From assembly GCF_900090205.1 (NCBI RefSeq), contig NZ_LT607802.1, forward strand, positions 98,722-162,721: 64,000 bases of DNA, written 5' to 3'. Within the stretch, counting starts at the first letter, position 1, and each line of letters starts with the position of its first letter. The stretch is from Vogesella sp. LIG4 (lineage in GTDB: Bacteria > Pseudomonadota > Gammaproteobacteria > Burkholderiales > Chromobacteriaceae). A program made the position numbers and the translations under genes. Positions 17,998 through 28,970 of this stretch are shown piece by piece. Below the pieces are notes generated by a model. The model did no database searches. It was given only the letters and a program-made list of their open reading frames with translations, and was not told where the DNA came from.

Positions 17998-18280
17998 GAT
18001 AGAGTTCAACCATTCCCTTGAGTTTCTGGCTAGCGTGGAAAGTTACCACGCGACGGGCAGTGATGGGAATCTCTTCGCCGGTTTTCGGGTTGCGGCCCGG
18101 GCGCTGCGGTTTATCGCGCAGCTGGAAGTTGCCGAAACCGGACAATTTCACGCTGGTACCGGTTTCCAGCGTGGAGCGGATCTCTTCAAAAAACGATTCC
18201 ACCATGTCTTTGGCTTCGCGCTTGTTCAGGCCCACTTTATCGAACAAGAGATCGGCCAACTCGGCCTTGGTCAAAGTCAT
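17978..18280 (-). CDS. ihfA: Integration host factor, alpha subunit
   Basis: A 100-residue HU/IHF-family DNA-bending protein. The beta-arm and signature region [20 protein letters not shown] are intact. It pairs with IhfB (not in the window) to bend DNA in transcription and recombination. It follows pheT, the same order as in enterobacteria, and overlaps the MerR-like gene. Confidence 0.96.
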   Translation of the reverse strand: MTLTKAELADLLFDKVGLNKREAKDMVESFFEEIRSTLETGTSVKLSGFGNFQLRDKPQRPGRNPKTGEEIPITARRVVTFHASQKLKGMVELYHADKQG

Positions 18281-18357
18281 GACTATTCCTCACTACTGCT
18301 GTATTGCTTGAACAAGCCGCCCGCAGCGGCGGGCGGCCAACGGTTATTAATGCAGAT

Positions 18358-20718
18358 TCAGGCGCGCAGTTCCGCGCCGCAGGCCTGGGCGGCAGCCAGC
18401 ATGGCGGCCACGCCCTGCTCCACTTCCTCGTCCACCAGAGTGCGATCCGGCGCCTGCATGATGATGCGCAGCGCCAGGCTCTTCTTGCCTTCTTCCACGC
18501 CCTTGCCACGGTACACGTCGAACAGCGCCAGTTCGCGCACGGACTCCGGCGCGGCAGCCTGCATGGCCTGCTGCAGGCTGGCCAGGGTCACCTCTTCGGC
18601 CACCACCAGCGCCAGGTCGCGGCGTACCGGCTGGAACTTGCTCACCGGCTGCAGCGCCACGCGGCGGCTCTGCTCCACCACCTCGGCGGCCAGTTCGAAC
18701 AGCACCGGCGCGGTACTCAGGCCGTAGGCCTGCACCCAGCGCGGATGCAGTTCGCCTACGTGGCCCACCACGGCGCCGTCCAGAACCACCTCGGCGCAAC
18801 GGCCAGGGTGGAAGGCCGGGTGTTCGCCCTTGCGGTACTCGGCCACGCGCGGCTGCAGCAATGCCTCCACATCGGCCTTGGCATCGTAGAAGTCCACGCG
18901 CTCGGCCTTGCTGGCCCACTGCTCGGCCACACGGCTGCCATAGGCGAGGCCGGCCACGCGTTCCGGCTGCTGCAAGCTACCATCGGCCTGTTTCAGGAAT
19001 ACGCGGGCGATCTCGAACACGCGCACACGGTTGTGCTTGCGGTTGAGGTTGCCGGCCAGCACGTCCACCAGGCCACCGATCAGGCTGGAGCGCATCACGC
19101 TCATCTGGCTGGCGATGGGGTTCTGCAGACGCACCGGGTTGTTGTTGCCGGCGAAATCACGCTCCCACTTTTCTTCCACGAAGGCGTAGCTGACGATTTC
19201 CTGGAAATCGCGGCCAGCCAGCAGGCGGCGCACTTCGCTGCGCGGGCGCAGGGTTTCCGGCTGCGGCAGCATGGCCAGGCGCGAACGCGGCGCGTCGGAC
19301 GGAATCGTGTCGTAGCCGTATACGCGGGCAATTTCCTCGATCAGGTCTTCTTCGATGGCGATGTCGTAGCGGAAGCTCGGCGCCTCCACCACGAAGCCGT
19401 CCTCCACCGCGTCGAAGACAAAGCCCAGGCGGGTGAAGATGGCGGCGATCTGCTCTGCGGCCAACGTTACGCCCAGTACCTTGGCCACGCGTGCGGTACG
19501 TACCTTCACGCGGTTGCGCGCCGGCAGCTCGGCCACGGTTTCCACCAGCGGGCCGGCGGCGCCGCCGCAGATTTCCAGCGTCAGCGCGGTGGCGCGTTCG
19601 ATGGCTTCCTGCTGCAGCATGAAGTCCACGCCGCGCTCGTAGCGGTAGGAGGAGTCGGAGCCGAAGCCCAGCTCACGCGCCTTGCCGGCGATGATGTCCG
19701 GGTTGAAGAACGCGCTTTCGAAGAAGATGTCGCTGGTTGCGGTGGTTACGCCGCTTTCCAGCCCGCCCATGATGCCGGCAATGGCCAGCGGCTTGCTGTC
19801 ATCGGCAATCACCAGCAGTTCCGGCGTCAGTGCCACTTCTTTTTCGTTCAGGCACACCAGCTTTTCGCCATCACGGGCAAAGCGCACGTTGATGCCGCCG
19901 TCCAGCTTGGCCAGATCGAAGGCATGCATCGGCTGGCCCTGCTCCAGCAGCACGTAGTTGGTGATGTCCACGATGGCGGAAATCGGACGCAGGCCGGAGC
20001 GTTCCAGGCGGCGCTGCATCCATTCCGGGGTAGCGGCGGCGGCGTTGACGCCCTTGATGACGCGGCCGATGTAGCGGCCGCAAGCGTTGGCCGCATCAAT
20101 GCGGATTGCGCGCTTGTCGTCACACTGCGGTGCCACGGCGTCGATGGCCAGCGGTGCCAGCGGCGCGCCGGTGAGCGCGGCCACTTCGCGGGCGATGCCG
20201 CGCAGCGACAGGCAGTCGGCGCGGTTGGGGGTGATCTTCAGGGTGAACAGCGCGTCGTCCAGGCCCAGGTAGTCGCGGATGCTCTGCCCTACCGGCGCGT
20301 CGGCCGGCAGCAGCAGCAGGCCGTCAGCCTCGTCCGGCACGCCCAGCTCCTTGCCGGAACACAGCATGCCGCCGGATTCCACGCCACGCATCTTGGTGGG
20401 CTTGATCTTGAAGTCGCCCGGCAGGACGGCGCCCGGCAGTGCACACGGGATTTTCACGCCTACGGCCACGTTCGGCGCGCCGCAGACGATCTGGATCAGC
20501 TCGCCGGTGCCGGCGTCCACCTTGGTAACGCGCAGGCGGTCGGCGTTCTCGTGCTTCACGCACTCCTTTACTTCGGCAATCACCACGCCGCTGAATGCCG
20601 GCGCGGCCTGCTGTACTTCTTCCACTTCCAGGCCCGCCATGGTCAGCAGGTAGGACAGCTCGTCGGTGGACAGCGACGGATTAACGCGGCTTCGCAGCCA
20701 TTGTTCGGAAAATTGCAT
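18358..20718 (-). CDS. pheT: Phenylalanine-tRNA ligase, beta subunit
   Basis: A 786-residue subunit of the (alpha-beta)2 synthetase that charges tRNA-Phe. It starts MQFSEQWLRSRVNPSL. The N-terminal tRNA-binding domain (about 40-150), B3/B4 editing domain (about 200-400), B5 domain and C-terminal anticodon-binding ferredoxin-fold domain (last 95 residues) can be followed. It lies 18 bp behind pheS in the same operon. Decamer copies are at 19456 and 20086. A GC-rich hairpin at 18312-18333 follows but lacks a T run. Confidence 0.97.
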   Translation of the reverse strand: MQFSEQWLRSRVNPSLSTDELSYLLTMAGLEVEEVQQAAPAFSGVVIAEVKECVKHENADRLRVTKVDAGTGELIQIVCGAPNVAVGVKIPCALPGAVLPGDFKIKPTKMRGVESGGMLCSGKELGVPDEADGLLLLPADAPVGQSIRDYLGLDDALFTLKITPNRADCLSLRGIAREVAALTGAPLAPLAIDAVAPQCDDKRAIRIDAANACGRYIGRVIKGVNAAAATPEWMQRRLERSGLRPISAIVDITNYVLLEQGQPMHAFDLAKLDGGINVRFARDGEKLVCLNEKEVALTPELLVIADDSKPLAIAGIMGGLESGVTTATSDIFFESAFFNPDIIAGKARELGFGSDSSYRYERGVDFMLQQEAIERATALTLEICGGAAGPLVETVAELPARNRVKVRTARVAKVLGVTLAAEQIAAIFTRLGFVFDAVEDGFVVEAPSFRYDIAIEEDLIEEIARVYGYDTIPSDAPRSRLAMLPQPETLRPRSEVRRLLAGRDFQEIVSYAFVEEKWERDFAGNNNPVRLQNPIASQMSVMRSSLIGGLVDVLAGNLNRKHNRVRVFEIARVFLKQADGSLQQPERVAGLAYGSRVAEQWASKAERVDFYDAKADVEALLQPRVAEYRKGEHPAFHPGRCAEVVLDGAVVGHVGELHPRWVQAYGLSTAPVLFELAAEVVEQSRRVALQPVSKFQPVRRDLALVVAEEVTLASLQQAMQAAAPESVRELALFDVYRGKGVEEGKKSLALRIIMQAPDRTLVDEEVEQGVAAMLAAAQACGAELRA

Positions 20719-20736
20719 TGCTCAGTCTCCGCGCGC

Positions 20737-21771
<1,035 letters not shown>

Positions 21772-21792
21772 TCAGCTTTCTGCGGCAAATCG

Positions 21793-21821
21793 AAAAAAAA
21801 GGGAGGCATCAGCCTCCCTTT
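21793..21821 (-). terminator. Terminator between rplT and pheS
   Basis: Read leftwards: AAAGGGAGGC-TGAT-GCCTCCC followed by eight or more T residues, 15 bp past the rplT stop. It should separate or attenuate pheST from the ribosomal genes, as the terminator at this position does in E. coli. Confidence 0.9.
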
Positions 21822-21835
21822 CAGGTGTCCTGCGA

Positions 21836-22192
21836 TCAAGCAAGGGCGGCTTTGGCTTTCTCAACGATGAGAGCAAATGCCGGCTTGTCGAACACGGCCA
21901 GATCGGCCAGGACCTTACGGTCGATTTCGATCAGAGCCTTCTTCAGACCGTTCATGAACTTGCTGTACGGCAGGCCGTTTTCACGAGCAGCTGCGTTGAT
22001 ACGAGCAATCCACAGTTGACGGAACTGACGCTTTTTCTGACGACGGTCGCGGTATGCATATTGACCGGCTTTCATCACCGCCTGTTTGGCGATGCGATAG
22101 ACGTTCTTGCGACGGCCGCGGTAGCCTTTCGCCAGAGCCAGGATTTTCTTGTGACGAGCACGTGCGGTTACACCGCGTTTTACGCGTGGCAT
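21836..22192 (-). CDS. rplT: 50S ribosomal protein L20
   Basis: A 118-residue protein beginning [19 protein letters not shown], with [21 protein letters not shown]. It binds 23S rRNA early in 50S assembly; in enterobacteria it also represses its own operon translationally. It lies 13 bp behind rpmI. Confidence 0.98.
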   Translation of the reverse strand: MPRVKRGVTARARHKKILALAKGYRGRRKNVYRIAKQAVMKAGQYAYRDRRQKKRQFRQLWIARINAAARENGLPYSKFMNGLKKALIEIDRKVLADLAVFDKPAFALIVEKAKAALA

Positions 22193-22205
22193 TTATTCAG
22201 TCTCC

Positions 22206-22403
22206 TTATGCGTAGGGCATCATGGCGCGAACAGAGGCCATGTTGGTAGCGTGTACCATGGTGGTACCGCGCAGCTGGCGCTTGTTCTTGGTGGTCTTCT
22301 TGGTCAGGATGTGACGCTTGAAGGCCATGGAGCGTTTAACGCCGCCGTTACCCAGCACTTTGAGACGCTTTTTCGCGCTCGACTTGGTTTTCATCTTCGG
22401 CAT
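22206..22403 (-). CDS. rpmI: 50S ribosomal protein L35
   Basis: A 65-residue very basic protein, [20 protein letters not shown] at the start. The ATG at 22403 gives the usual length and has AGGAGATTT upstream. Part of the infC-rpmI-rplT operon. Confidence 0.97.
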   Translation of the reverse strand: MPKMKTKSSAKKRLKVLGNGGVKRSMAFKRHILTKKTTKNKRQLRGTTMVHATNMASVRAMMPYA

Positions 22404-22553
22404 GGAAATCTCCTGCTGAATTTTCGTTAGATTAGACACAGGGTGGCCAAAGGCACTTGAAACCACTGCGTCACGCTTTTGTGCAAGCCTTGCGGCTTAC
22501 AAAATCAACACGGCAGGCGAGCCTGCCGTGCGGAAGTCGATGATTATACCCGA

Positions 22554-23072
22554 TTATTTCTTTTTCGGGGCAATCATCATGACCATCTGGCGGCCTTCCA
22601 GTTTCGGGAACTGTTCGACGGTGCCCACTTCGGCCAGATCGGCCTCCACGCGCTTGAGCAGCGCCAGACCGATATCCTGGTGCGCCATTTCACGACCGCG
22701 GAAGCGCAGGGTGATCTTGGCCTTGTCGCCATCAGACAGGAAGCGGATCAGGTTGCGCAGCTTGACGTTGTAGTCGCCATCGTCCGTACCCGGGCGGAAT
22801 TTGATTTCCTTGACCTGCACTTGCTTCTGCTTGAGCTTGGCTTCGTGCTTTTTCTTGGCCTGCTGGTACTTGAACTTGCCGTAGTCCATCAGTTTGCACA
22901 CCGGCGGCTGGGCGGTCGGGGAAATCTCCACCAGATCCACCTCGCGCTCCTCGGCCAGTGCCAGTGCTTCACGCACGCTGACGATGCCAAGCTGTTCGCC
23001 TTCCTCACCTACCAGGCGGATTTCGCGAGCGGTAATCTCGCCATTGATCCGCGATTCACGTTCCTGAGCTAT
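22554..23072 (-). CDS. infC: Translation initiation factor IF-3 with probable AUA start
   Basis: A 172-residue factor that binds the 30S subunit and checks start codons. The N-domain ([20 protein letters not shown]), linker and C-domain ([35 protein letters not shown]) are intact. No ATG, GTG or TTG exists in frame before the conserved N-domain. ATA at 23070-23072 lies 8 nt behind AAGGAG (23081-23086). A second ATA at 23076-23078 is only 2 nt from it. A rare start codon is the known basis of IF-3 autoregulation (AUU in E. coli). Confidence 0.92.
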   Translation of the reverse strand: MAQERESRINGEITAREIRLVGEEGEQLGIVSVREALALAEEREVDLVEISPTAQPPVCKLMDYGKFKYQQAKKKHEAKLKQKQVQVKEIKFRPGTDDGDYNVKLRNLIRFLSDGDKAKITLRFRGREMAHQDIGLALLKRVEADLAEVGTVEQFPKLEGRQMVMMIAPKKK

Positions 23073-23114
23073 AGCTATTACTCCTTAAAAAATTCAGATC
23101 GGCCGGTACGGTTG

Positions 23115-25016
23115 TCAGTTCTGCGCCAGCGCAGCAGTCAGCTGCTGCACGAAGGCATCCACCGACATCTGGCCCAGATCCTCGCCTCGGGCACGTACCG
23201 CCACCAGCCCGCCTTCCATTTCCTTGTCGCCGATAACGACTTGATATGGAAGCTTTTGCAGGCTGTGCTCGCGGATTTTATAGCCGATCTTTTCGTTCCT
23301 CAAGTCAAGATCGACACGGAAGCCCTGCGAGCGCAGTTTGTCGGCCACTTGTTGCGCATATTCGGCCTGGGCGCTGGTGATATTCATCACCACCATCTGT
23401 ACCGGGGCCAGCCACAACGGGAAGGCGCCGGCATGGTTTTCGATCAGGATGCCGATGAAGCGCTCCAGCGAGCCCAGCACCGCTCGGTGCAGCATCACCG
23501 GGCGCTTGCGGCTGTTGTCGTCGGCCACGTACTCGGCGTCCAGGCGCTCCGGCAGCACGTAGTCCAGCTGCAGGGTGCCGCACTGCCAGGAGCGGCCCAG
23601 CGCGTCCTTGATGTGGTATTCGATCTTCGGGCCGTAGAAGGCGCCCTCGCCCGGCAGCTCTTCCCATTCAATGCCACAGGCGCGCAGCGCTTCGCGCAGG
23701 CCTTCTTCGGCGCGGTCCCAGGTTTCCAGGGTGCCGGCGTATTTCTCCGGACGCAGGCTCAGCTTCACCGATACCTGCTCGAAGCCGAAGCGCTTGTATA
23801 CCGCCATGGTCAGCTCGTTGAAGGCCTTGGCTTCGGCGATGATCTGGTCATCGGTACAGAAGATGTGCGCATCGTCCTGCACGAAGCCGCGCACGCGCAT
23901 GATGCCGTGCAGCGCGCCGGACGGCTCGTTGCGGTGACAGGCGCCGAACTCGGCCAGGCGCATCGGCAGCTCGCGGTAGGAGCGCAGGCCGCTGTTGAAC
24001 ACCTGCACGTGGCCCGGGCAGTTCATCGGCTTCACCGCGTAGTCGCGCTTTTCCGACTCGGTGGTGAACATCGCGTCGCGGTAGTTTTCCCAGTGGCCGG
24101 ATTTCTCCCACATCACGCGGTCCATCACCATCGGGGTGCGGATCTCCTGGTAGCCGGCTGCGGCCAACGTTTTGCGCATGTACTGCTCGATGCTCTGCCA
24201 CAGCTGCCAGCCTTTCGGGTGCCAGAACACCATGCCCGGCGCCTCGTCCTGCAGGTGGAACAGGTCCAGCTGCTTGCCCAGCTTGCGGTGGTCGCGCTTC
24301 TCGGCCTCTTCCAGCATGTGCAGGTACTGCTCCAGGTCTTCCTTCTTGGCCCAGGCGGTGCCGTACACGCGCTGCAGCATCTCGTTATTGCTGTCGCCAC
24401 GCCAGTAGGCGCCGGCCACCTTCATCAGCTTGAATACCTTGAGCTTGCCGGTGGACGGCACGTGCGGGCCGCGGCACAGGTCGGTGAATTCGCCTTCGCG
24501 GTACAGGCTCAATACCTCGCCCTGCGGGATAGAGGCGATGATCTCGGCCTTGTACGCCTCGCCAATGCTCTTGAAGTAGGCAATCGCCTCGTCACGCGGC
24601 AGCTCGTAGCGCTCTACCGGGATGTCCTTCTTCGCCAGCTCGCTCATCTTCTTCTCGATGGCCACCAGGTCTTCCGGGGTGAACGGACGCTTGTAGGCGA
24701 AATCGTAGTAGAAGCCGTTTTCGATTTCCGGGCCGATGGTGACCTGGGCTTCCGGGAACAGCTCCTTCACCGCGTAGGCCAGCAGGTGGGCGGTGGAGTG
24801 GCGAATAATGGACAGGCCGTCGGCATCCTTGTCGGTGATGATGGCCAGGTCGGCGTTGGCGTCGATCAGGTGCGAGGTATCGACCAGCTTGCCATCCACG
24901 CGGCCAGCCAGCGCGGCGCGCGCAAGGCCGGTGCCGATGGACGCAGCCACTTCATGCACCGTTACCGGCTTGTCGAAGGAACGGACGGAGCCGTCGGGCA
25001 GGCGAATGTCAGGCAT
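23115..25016 (-). CDS. thrS: Threonine-tRNA ligase
   Basis: A 633-residue class II synthetase. In order it has a TGS domain (1-60), an editing domain with [10 protein letters not shown] (His-rich zinc-like site), and a catalytic core with zinc and ATP motifs ([66 protein letters not shown]). A C-terminal anticodon-binding domain completes it. It is the first gene of the thrS-infC cluster; the gap to infC is 42 bp. A Thr-rich leader ORF and an intrinsic terminator precede it, indicating control by attenuation. A decamer copy is at 24159. Confidence 0.97.
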   Translation of the reverse strand: MPDIRLPDGSVRSFDKPVTVHEVAASIGTGLARAALAGRVDGKLVDTSHLIDANADLAIITDKDADGLSIIRHSTAHLLAYAVKELFPEAQVTIGPEIENGFYYDFAYKRPFTPEDLVAIEKKMSELAKKDIPVERYELPRDEAIAYFKSIGEAYKAEIIASIPQGEVLSLYREGEFTDLCRGPHVPSTGKLKVFKLMKVAGAYWRGDSNNEMLQRVYGTAWAKKEDLEQYLHMLEEAEKRDHRKLGKQLDLFHLQDEAPGMVFWHPKGWQLWQSIEQYMRKTLAAAGYQEIRTPMVMDRVMWEKSGHWENYRDAMFTTESEKRDYAVKPMNCPGHVQVFNSGLRSYRELPMRLAEFGACHRNEPSGALHGIMRVRGFVQDDAHIFCTDDQIIAEAKAFNELTMAVYKRFGFEQVSVKLSLRPEKYAGTLETWDRAEEGLREALRACGIEWEELPGEGAFYGPKIEYHIKDALGRSWQCGTLQLDYVLPERLDAEYVADDNSRKRPVMLHRAVLGSLERFIGILIENHAGAFPLWLAPVQMVVMNITSAQAEYAQQVADKLRSQGFRVDLDLRNEKIGYKIREHSLQKLPYQVVIGDKEMEGGLVAVRARGEDLGQMSVDAFVQQLTAALAQN

Positions 25017-25055
25017 AGCAACTCCAGCTCAAAGGTGGACAGTTTTCAAATCGGC

Positions 25056-25086
25056 AAAAAAAAAGTGCGGCCATTGAGCCGCACTT
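25056..25086 (-). terminator. Intrinsic terminator in the thrS leader (attenuator)
   Basis: Read leftwards: perfect 9-bp stem AAGTGCGGC/GCCGCACTT, loop TCAATG, then seven or more T residues. It ends 40 bp before the thrS start, too close for an independent promoter with a normal leader behind it. Transcription into thrS must therefore pass it. Confidence 0.9.
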
Positions 25087-25117
25087 TTTTGCTGAGGAGT
25101 GTTTCGCTTCACGCAAA

Positions 25118-25153
25118 CACCCGTAGGCTCGAACTCATTTCGAGATACGGGTG
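25118..25153 (-). promoter_or_regulatory. Leader hairpin (pause / 1:2 structure) of the thrS attenuator
   Basis: Read leftwards: CACCCGTA-T-CTCGAA-ATGAG-TTCGAG-CC-TACGGGTG, 14 bp of pairing. Its 5' arm is the end of the Thr-codon run of the leader ORF. Its 3' arm contains GAGCC (25126-25130), complementary to GGCTC at the terminator 5' arm and loop (25076-25080). The two structures could be mutually exclusive. A further small hairpin GTGTTT/AAACAC lies between them (25099-25120). Confidence 0.72.
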
Positions 25154-25173
25154 GTGGTAGTTCGGAAGACCAT
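25135..25173 (-). CDS. thrS leader peptide, MVFRTTTTRISK
   Basis: A 12-codon ORF: ATG GTC TTC CGA ACT ACC ACC ACC CGT ATC TCG AAA TGA. GGAG lies 6 nt before the ATG. Codons 5-8 are four consecutive Thr codons, matching the amino acid charged by the downstream enzyme. The stop codon falls in the loop of the hairpin at 25118-25153. This is the layout of ribosome-mediated attenuators such as thrL, pheM and hisL. A ribosome short of Thr-tRNA would stall at 25150-25161 and block the first hairpin. The ORF starts 23 nt past the tRNA-Val gene. Confidence 0.85.
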   Translation of the reverse strand: MVFRTTTTRISK

Positions 25174-25196
25174 GATTTACTCCACAGCGAAATATT

Positions 25197-25273
25197 TGGT
25201 AGGCACGATTGGACTCGAACCAACGACCCCCACCATGTCAAGGTGGTGCTCTAACCAGCTGAGCTACGTGCCT
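25197..25273 (-). tRNA. tRNA-Val (anticodon GAC)
   Basis: A 77-nt cloverleaf read leftwards. The acceptor pairs AGGCACG with CGTGCCT, with encoded CCA at 25197-25199. The anticodon stem CCACC/GGTGG encloses TTGACAT, giving GAC. The T arm contains TTCGAGT. No terminator lies between it and the thrS leader ORF, so the tRNA and leader are probably made as one transcript. Confidence 0.96.
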
Positions 25274-25288
25274 GTCGTCAGGGGGCCA

Positions 25289-26513
<1,225 letters not shown>

Positions 26514-26639
26514 TGAACCCGCCGGGGCGGCCGCAGTCAGATGTCCTTGCGGCCAACCCCGCGCGGTTGGAAAACCGGCAGGCCGTGGCTACAATGCCCG
26601 GCCTGCATACAAGATCAACACCTTCAAAGGGAGAACCCC

Positions 26640-26927
26640 ATGGCGAACGCCACCCAGTTCATGCAGTTTTTGCCAATGATCGTCATCTTCGCGCTGTTCT
26701 GGTTCATGCTGGTGCGCCCGCAGCAGAAGCGCGCCAAGGAACACCAGAAGATGCTGTCCGAAATCGTCAAGGGCGATGAAGTCGTGACCCAGGGCGGTAT
26801 CATTGGCCGCGTGACCAAGACCGGTGAACAGTACCTGACCATCGAGGTTGCCAATGGTGTAGAAGTGAACGTACAGCGCGGTGCCGTTGGCTCCAAGCTG
26901 GAAAAAGGCACCATCAAGTCCCTGTAA
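26640..26927 (+). CDS. yajC: Sec translocase accessory protein YajC
   Basis: A 95-residue single-span membrane protein (FLPMIVIFALFWFMLVRP) with cytoplasmic tail GDEVVTQGGIIGRV. It associates with SecDF and SecYEG. AAGGGAGA precedes the ATG. A decamer copy lies in the gap to tgt (26548). Confidence 0.95.
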   Translation: MANATQFMQFLPMIVIFALFWFMLVRPQQKRAKEHQKMLSEIVKGDEVVTQGGIIGRVTKTGEQYLTIEVANGVEVNVQRGAVGSKLEKGTIKSL

Positions 26928-26944
26928 GCACAGGGTTGCGATCC

Positions 26945-27063
26945 AGCTAGCAAAGGCGAGACCAGGCGAAAACTGCGGGACGCGGAATTTACCAACAGTA
27001 AATGCGCATGCTCCAGTGGTATCCAACGCCGTCTCGCCTGAGCGCAGCAGAGCGTAAACAGGT
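26945..27063. repeat. Dispersed ~120-bp intergenic repeat, copy B (inverted)
   Basis: It fills most of the 183-bp yajC-secD gap. Its reverse complement matches 10537-10660 in order: CTGTTTACG-TCTGCTGCGCT (20 of 21 at the end), GGCGTTG, ATGCGCAT, TTCCGC. It has internal inverted ends AGGCGAGAC (26954) / GTCTCGCCT (27031). Confidence 0.68.
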
Positions 27064-27110
27064 TCGAAAACCCCGGGCTGCCACGGTGGCCCTTTTACTG
27101 CCTAGCTTCC

Positions 27111-28958
27111 ATGAACCGCTTCCCGATCTGGAAATACCTACTCATTGCGCTGGTGCTGATCGCGTCGTCGATCTACACCCTGCCCAATTTCTTCGGCGAA
27201 ACGCCGGCAGTGCAGATTTCCAGCAGCCGCCAGTCCATTCCGGTGGACACGGCGCTGATGTCCCGCATTGAAGACGCCCTGAAACAGCAGGGCATTGCAC
27301 CGCAAGGCATCTTTCTGGACGGCGCCAGCCTGAAGGTCCGCTTCAAGGACCCGGATACCCAGATCAAGGCGCGCGATGCCATCCAGCAACTGCTGGGCGA
27401 CAACTACATCATCGCGCTGAACCTGCTGCCGGCCTCCCCTTCCTGGCTGACCCGCCTGCATGCCAACCCGATGTTCCTGGGTCTGGACCTGCGCGGTGGC
27501 GTGCACTTCCTGCTGGAAGTGGACATGAAGGCCGCCGTGGACAAGACCATGGAGCGCTACGCCGGCGACATCCGCCGCGAACTGCGCAACGCCAAGATCC
27601 GCTACGGCAGCATCAAGCGTACCGGCGACACCAACCTGGAAGTGCAGCTGCGTGACGAAACCACGCTGAACAGCGCTGCCGACCAGCTGGCGCGCACCCT
27701 GCCGACGCTGTCGTTCAACAAGGACGCCAGCAGCTACCGCCTGGTGCTGACGCTGAAGCCGGAAGAAATCACCCGCGTACAGAGTGATGCGGTGAAACAG
27801 AACATCACCACCCTGCACAACCGCGTGAACGAGCTGGGCGTGGCCGAGCCGGTGATCCAGCAGGCAGGCCCCAGCCGCATCGTGGTGCAGCTGCCGGGCG
27901 TGCAGGATACCGCCAAGGCCAAGGACATCCTCGGCCGTACCGCCACCTTGCAGGTGCGCATGGTGGAAGACGACAGCAGCAAGATGGCCGAAGCCCTGGC
28001 AGGCAATGTGCCTACCGGCTACGACCTGCTGGACGAGCTGACCCCGCGCGGCCCGCAGAAGATCCTGGTGAAGAAGGATGTGGAGCTGACCGGCGACAAT
28101 ATCAATGACGCCCAGGCCGGCTTCGACGAGAACGGCGCCCCGGCGGTGCACATCAATCTGGACTCCACCGGCGCCGCCATCTTCCGCGACGTGACCGCGC
28201 AGAGCATCGGCAAGCGCATGGCGATGATCCTGGTGGAAAAAGGCAAGGCCGAAGTGGTGACCGCGCCGGTGATCCGCAGTGAAATCGGCGGTGGCCGCGT
28301 GCAGATCTCCGGCAGCATGAACCCGGCGGAAGCCAACGACACCGCGCTGCTGCTGCGTGCCGGCTCGCTGGCCGCACCGATGAACATCATCGAAGAGCGT
28401 ACCGTCGGCCCGAGCCTGGGTAAGGAAAACATCGAGAAGGGCTTCCACTCCACCATGTGGGGTTTTGCTGCCATCGCGGTATTCATGGTGCTGTACTACG
28501 GCATGTTCGGCGTGATCTCGGTGGTGTCGCTTGCGGCCAACCTGTTCATGCTGGTGGCGATCCTGTCCATGCTGCAGGCCACACTGACGCTGCCGGGTAT
28601 TGCAGCGATCGCGCTGACACTGGGTATGGCCATCGATGCCAACGTGCTGATCAACGAGCGTATCCGTGAAGAACTGCGCAACGGCAGCCCGCCGCAGTCG
28701 GCGATCAACGCCGGCTACGGCCACGCCTGGGCGACGATTCTGGACTCCAACGTCACCACCCTGATCGCCGGCCTCGCGCTGCTGATCTTCGGCTCCGGCC
28801 CGGTGCGCGGCTTTGCCGTGGTGCACTGCCTGGGCATCCTGACCTCCATGTTCTCCGCCGTGCTGGTATCGCGCGCCGTGGTGAACCTGTGGTATGGCCG
28901 CCGTCGCCGCCTGGCTTCGGTATCCATCGGCCAGGTGTGGAAACCGGAAACCAAATAA
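27111..28958 (+). CDS. secD: Protein translocase subunit SecD
   Basis: A 615-residue RND-type membrane protein. One N-terminal span (YLLIALVLIASSIYTLPNFF) is followed by a large periplasmic P1 domain (LGLDLRGGVHFLLEVDM) and five C-terminal spans (IAAIALTLGMAIDANVLINERIREEL). With SecF it uses the proton gradient to pull exported proteins across. A decamer copy is in frame at 28532 (LAANLFM). SecF follows after 12 bp. Confidence 0.97.
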   Translation: MNRFPIWKYLLIALVLIASSIYTLPNFFGETPAVQISSSRQSIPVDTALMSRIEDALKQQGIAPQGIFLDGASLKVRFKDPDTQIKARDAIQQLLGDNYIIALNLLPASPSWLTRLHANPMFLGLDLRGGVHFLLEVDMKAAVDKTMERYAGDIRRELRNAKIRYGSIKRTGDTNLEVQLRDETTLNSAADQLARTLPTLSFNKDASSYRLVLTLKPEEITRVQSDAVKQNITTLHNRVNELGVAEPVIQQAGPSRIVVQLPGVQDTAKAKDILGRTATLQVRMVEDDSSKMAEALAGNVPTGYDLLDELTPRGPQKILVKKDVELTGDNINDAQAGFDENGAPAVHINLDSTGAAIFRDVTAQSIGKRMAMILVEKGKAEVVTAPVIRSEIGGGRVQISGSMNPAEANDTALLLRAGSLAAPMNIIEERTVGPSLGKENIEKGFHSTMWGFAAIAVFMVLYYGMFGVISVVSLAANLFMLVAILSMLQATLTLPGIAAIALTLGMAIDANVLINERIREELRNGSPPQSAINAGYGHAWATILDSNVTTLIAGLALLIFGSGPVRGFAVVHCLGILTSMFSAVLVSRAVVNLWYGRRRRLASVSIGQVWKPETK

Positions 28959-28970
28959 GGATCCTGCAAG

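Noticed and set aside
18312..18333. GC-rich hairpin between pheT and ihfA as a terminator
   Set aside because: The stem is strong but no T run follows in the direction of transcription, and ihfA is normally cotranscribed with pheST.
25056..25153. T-box riboswitch in front of thrS
   Set aside because: No T-box sequence, specifier stem or AG-bulge pattern is present, and T-boxes are a Gram-positive feature. The Thr-codon ORF explains the region better.
26928..27110. Separate small gene between yajC and secD
   Set aside because: The stretch is a copy of the dispersed repeat at 10537-10660 and has no initiation signal or family match.
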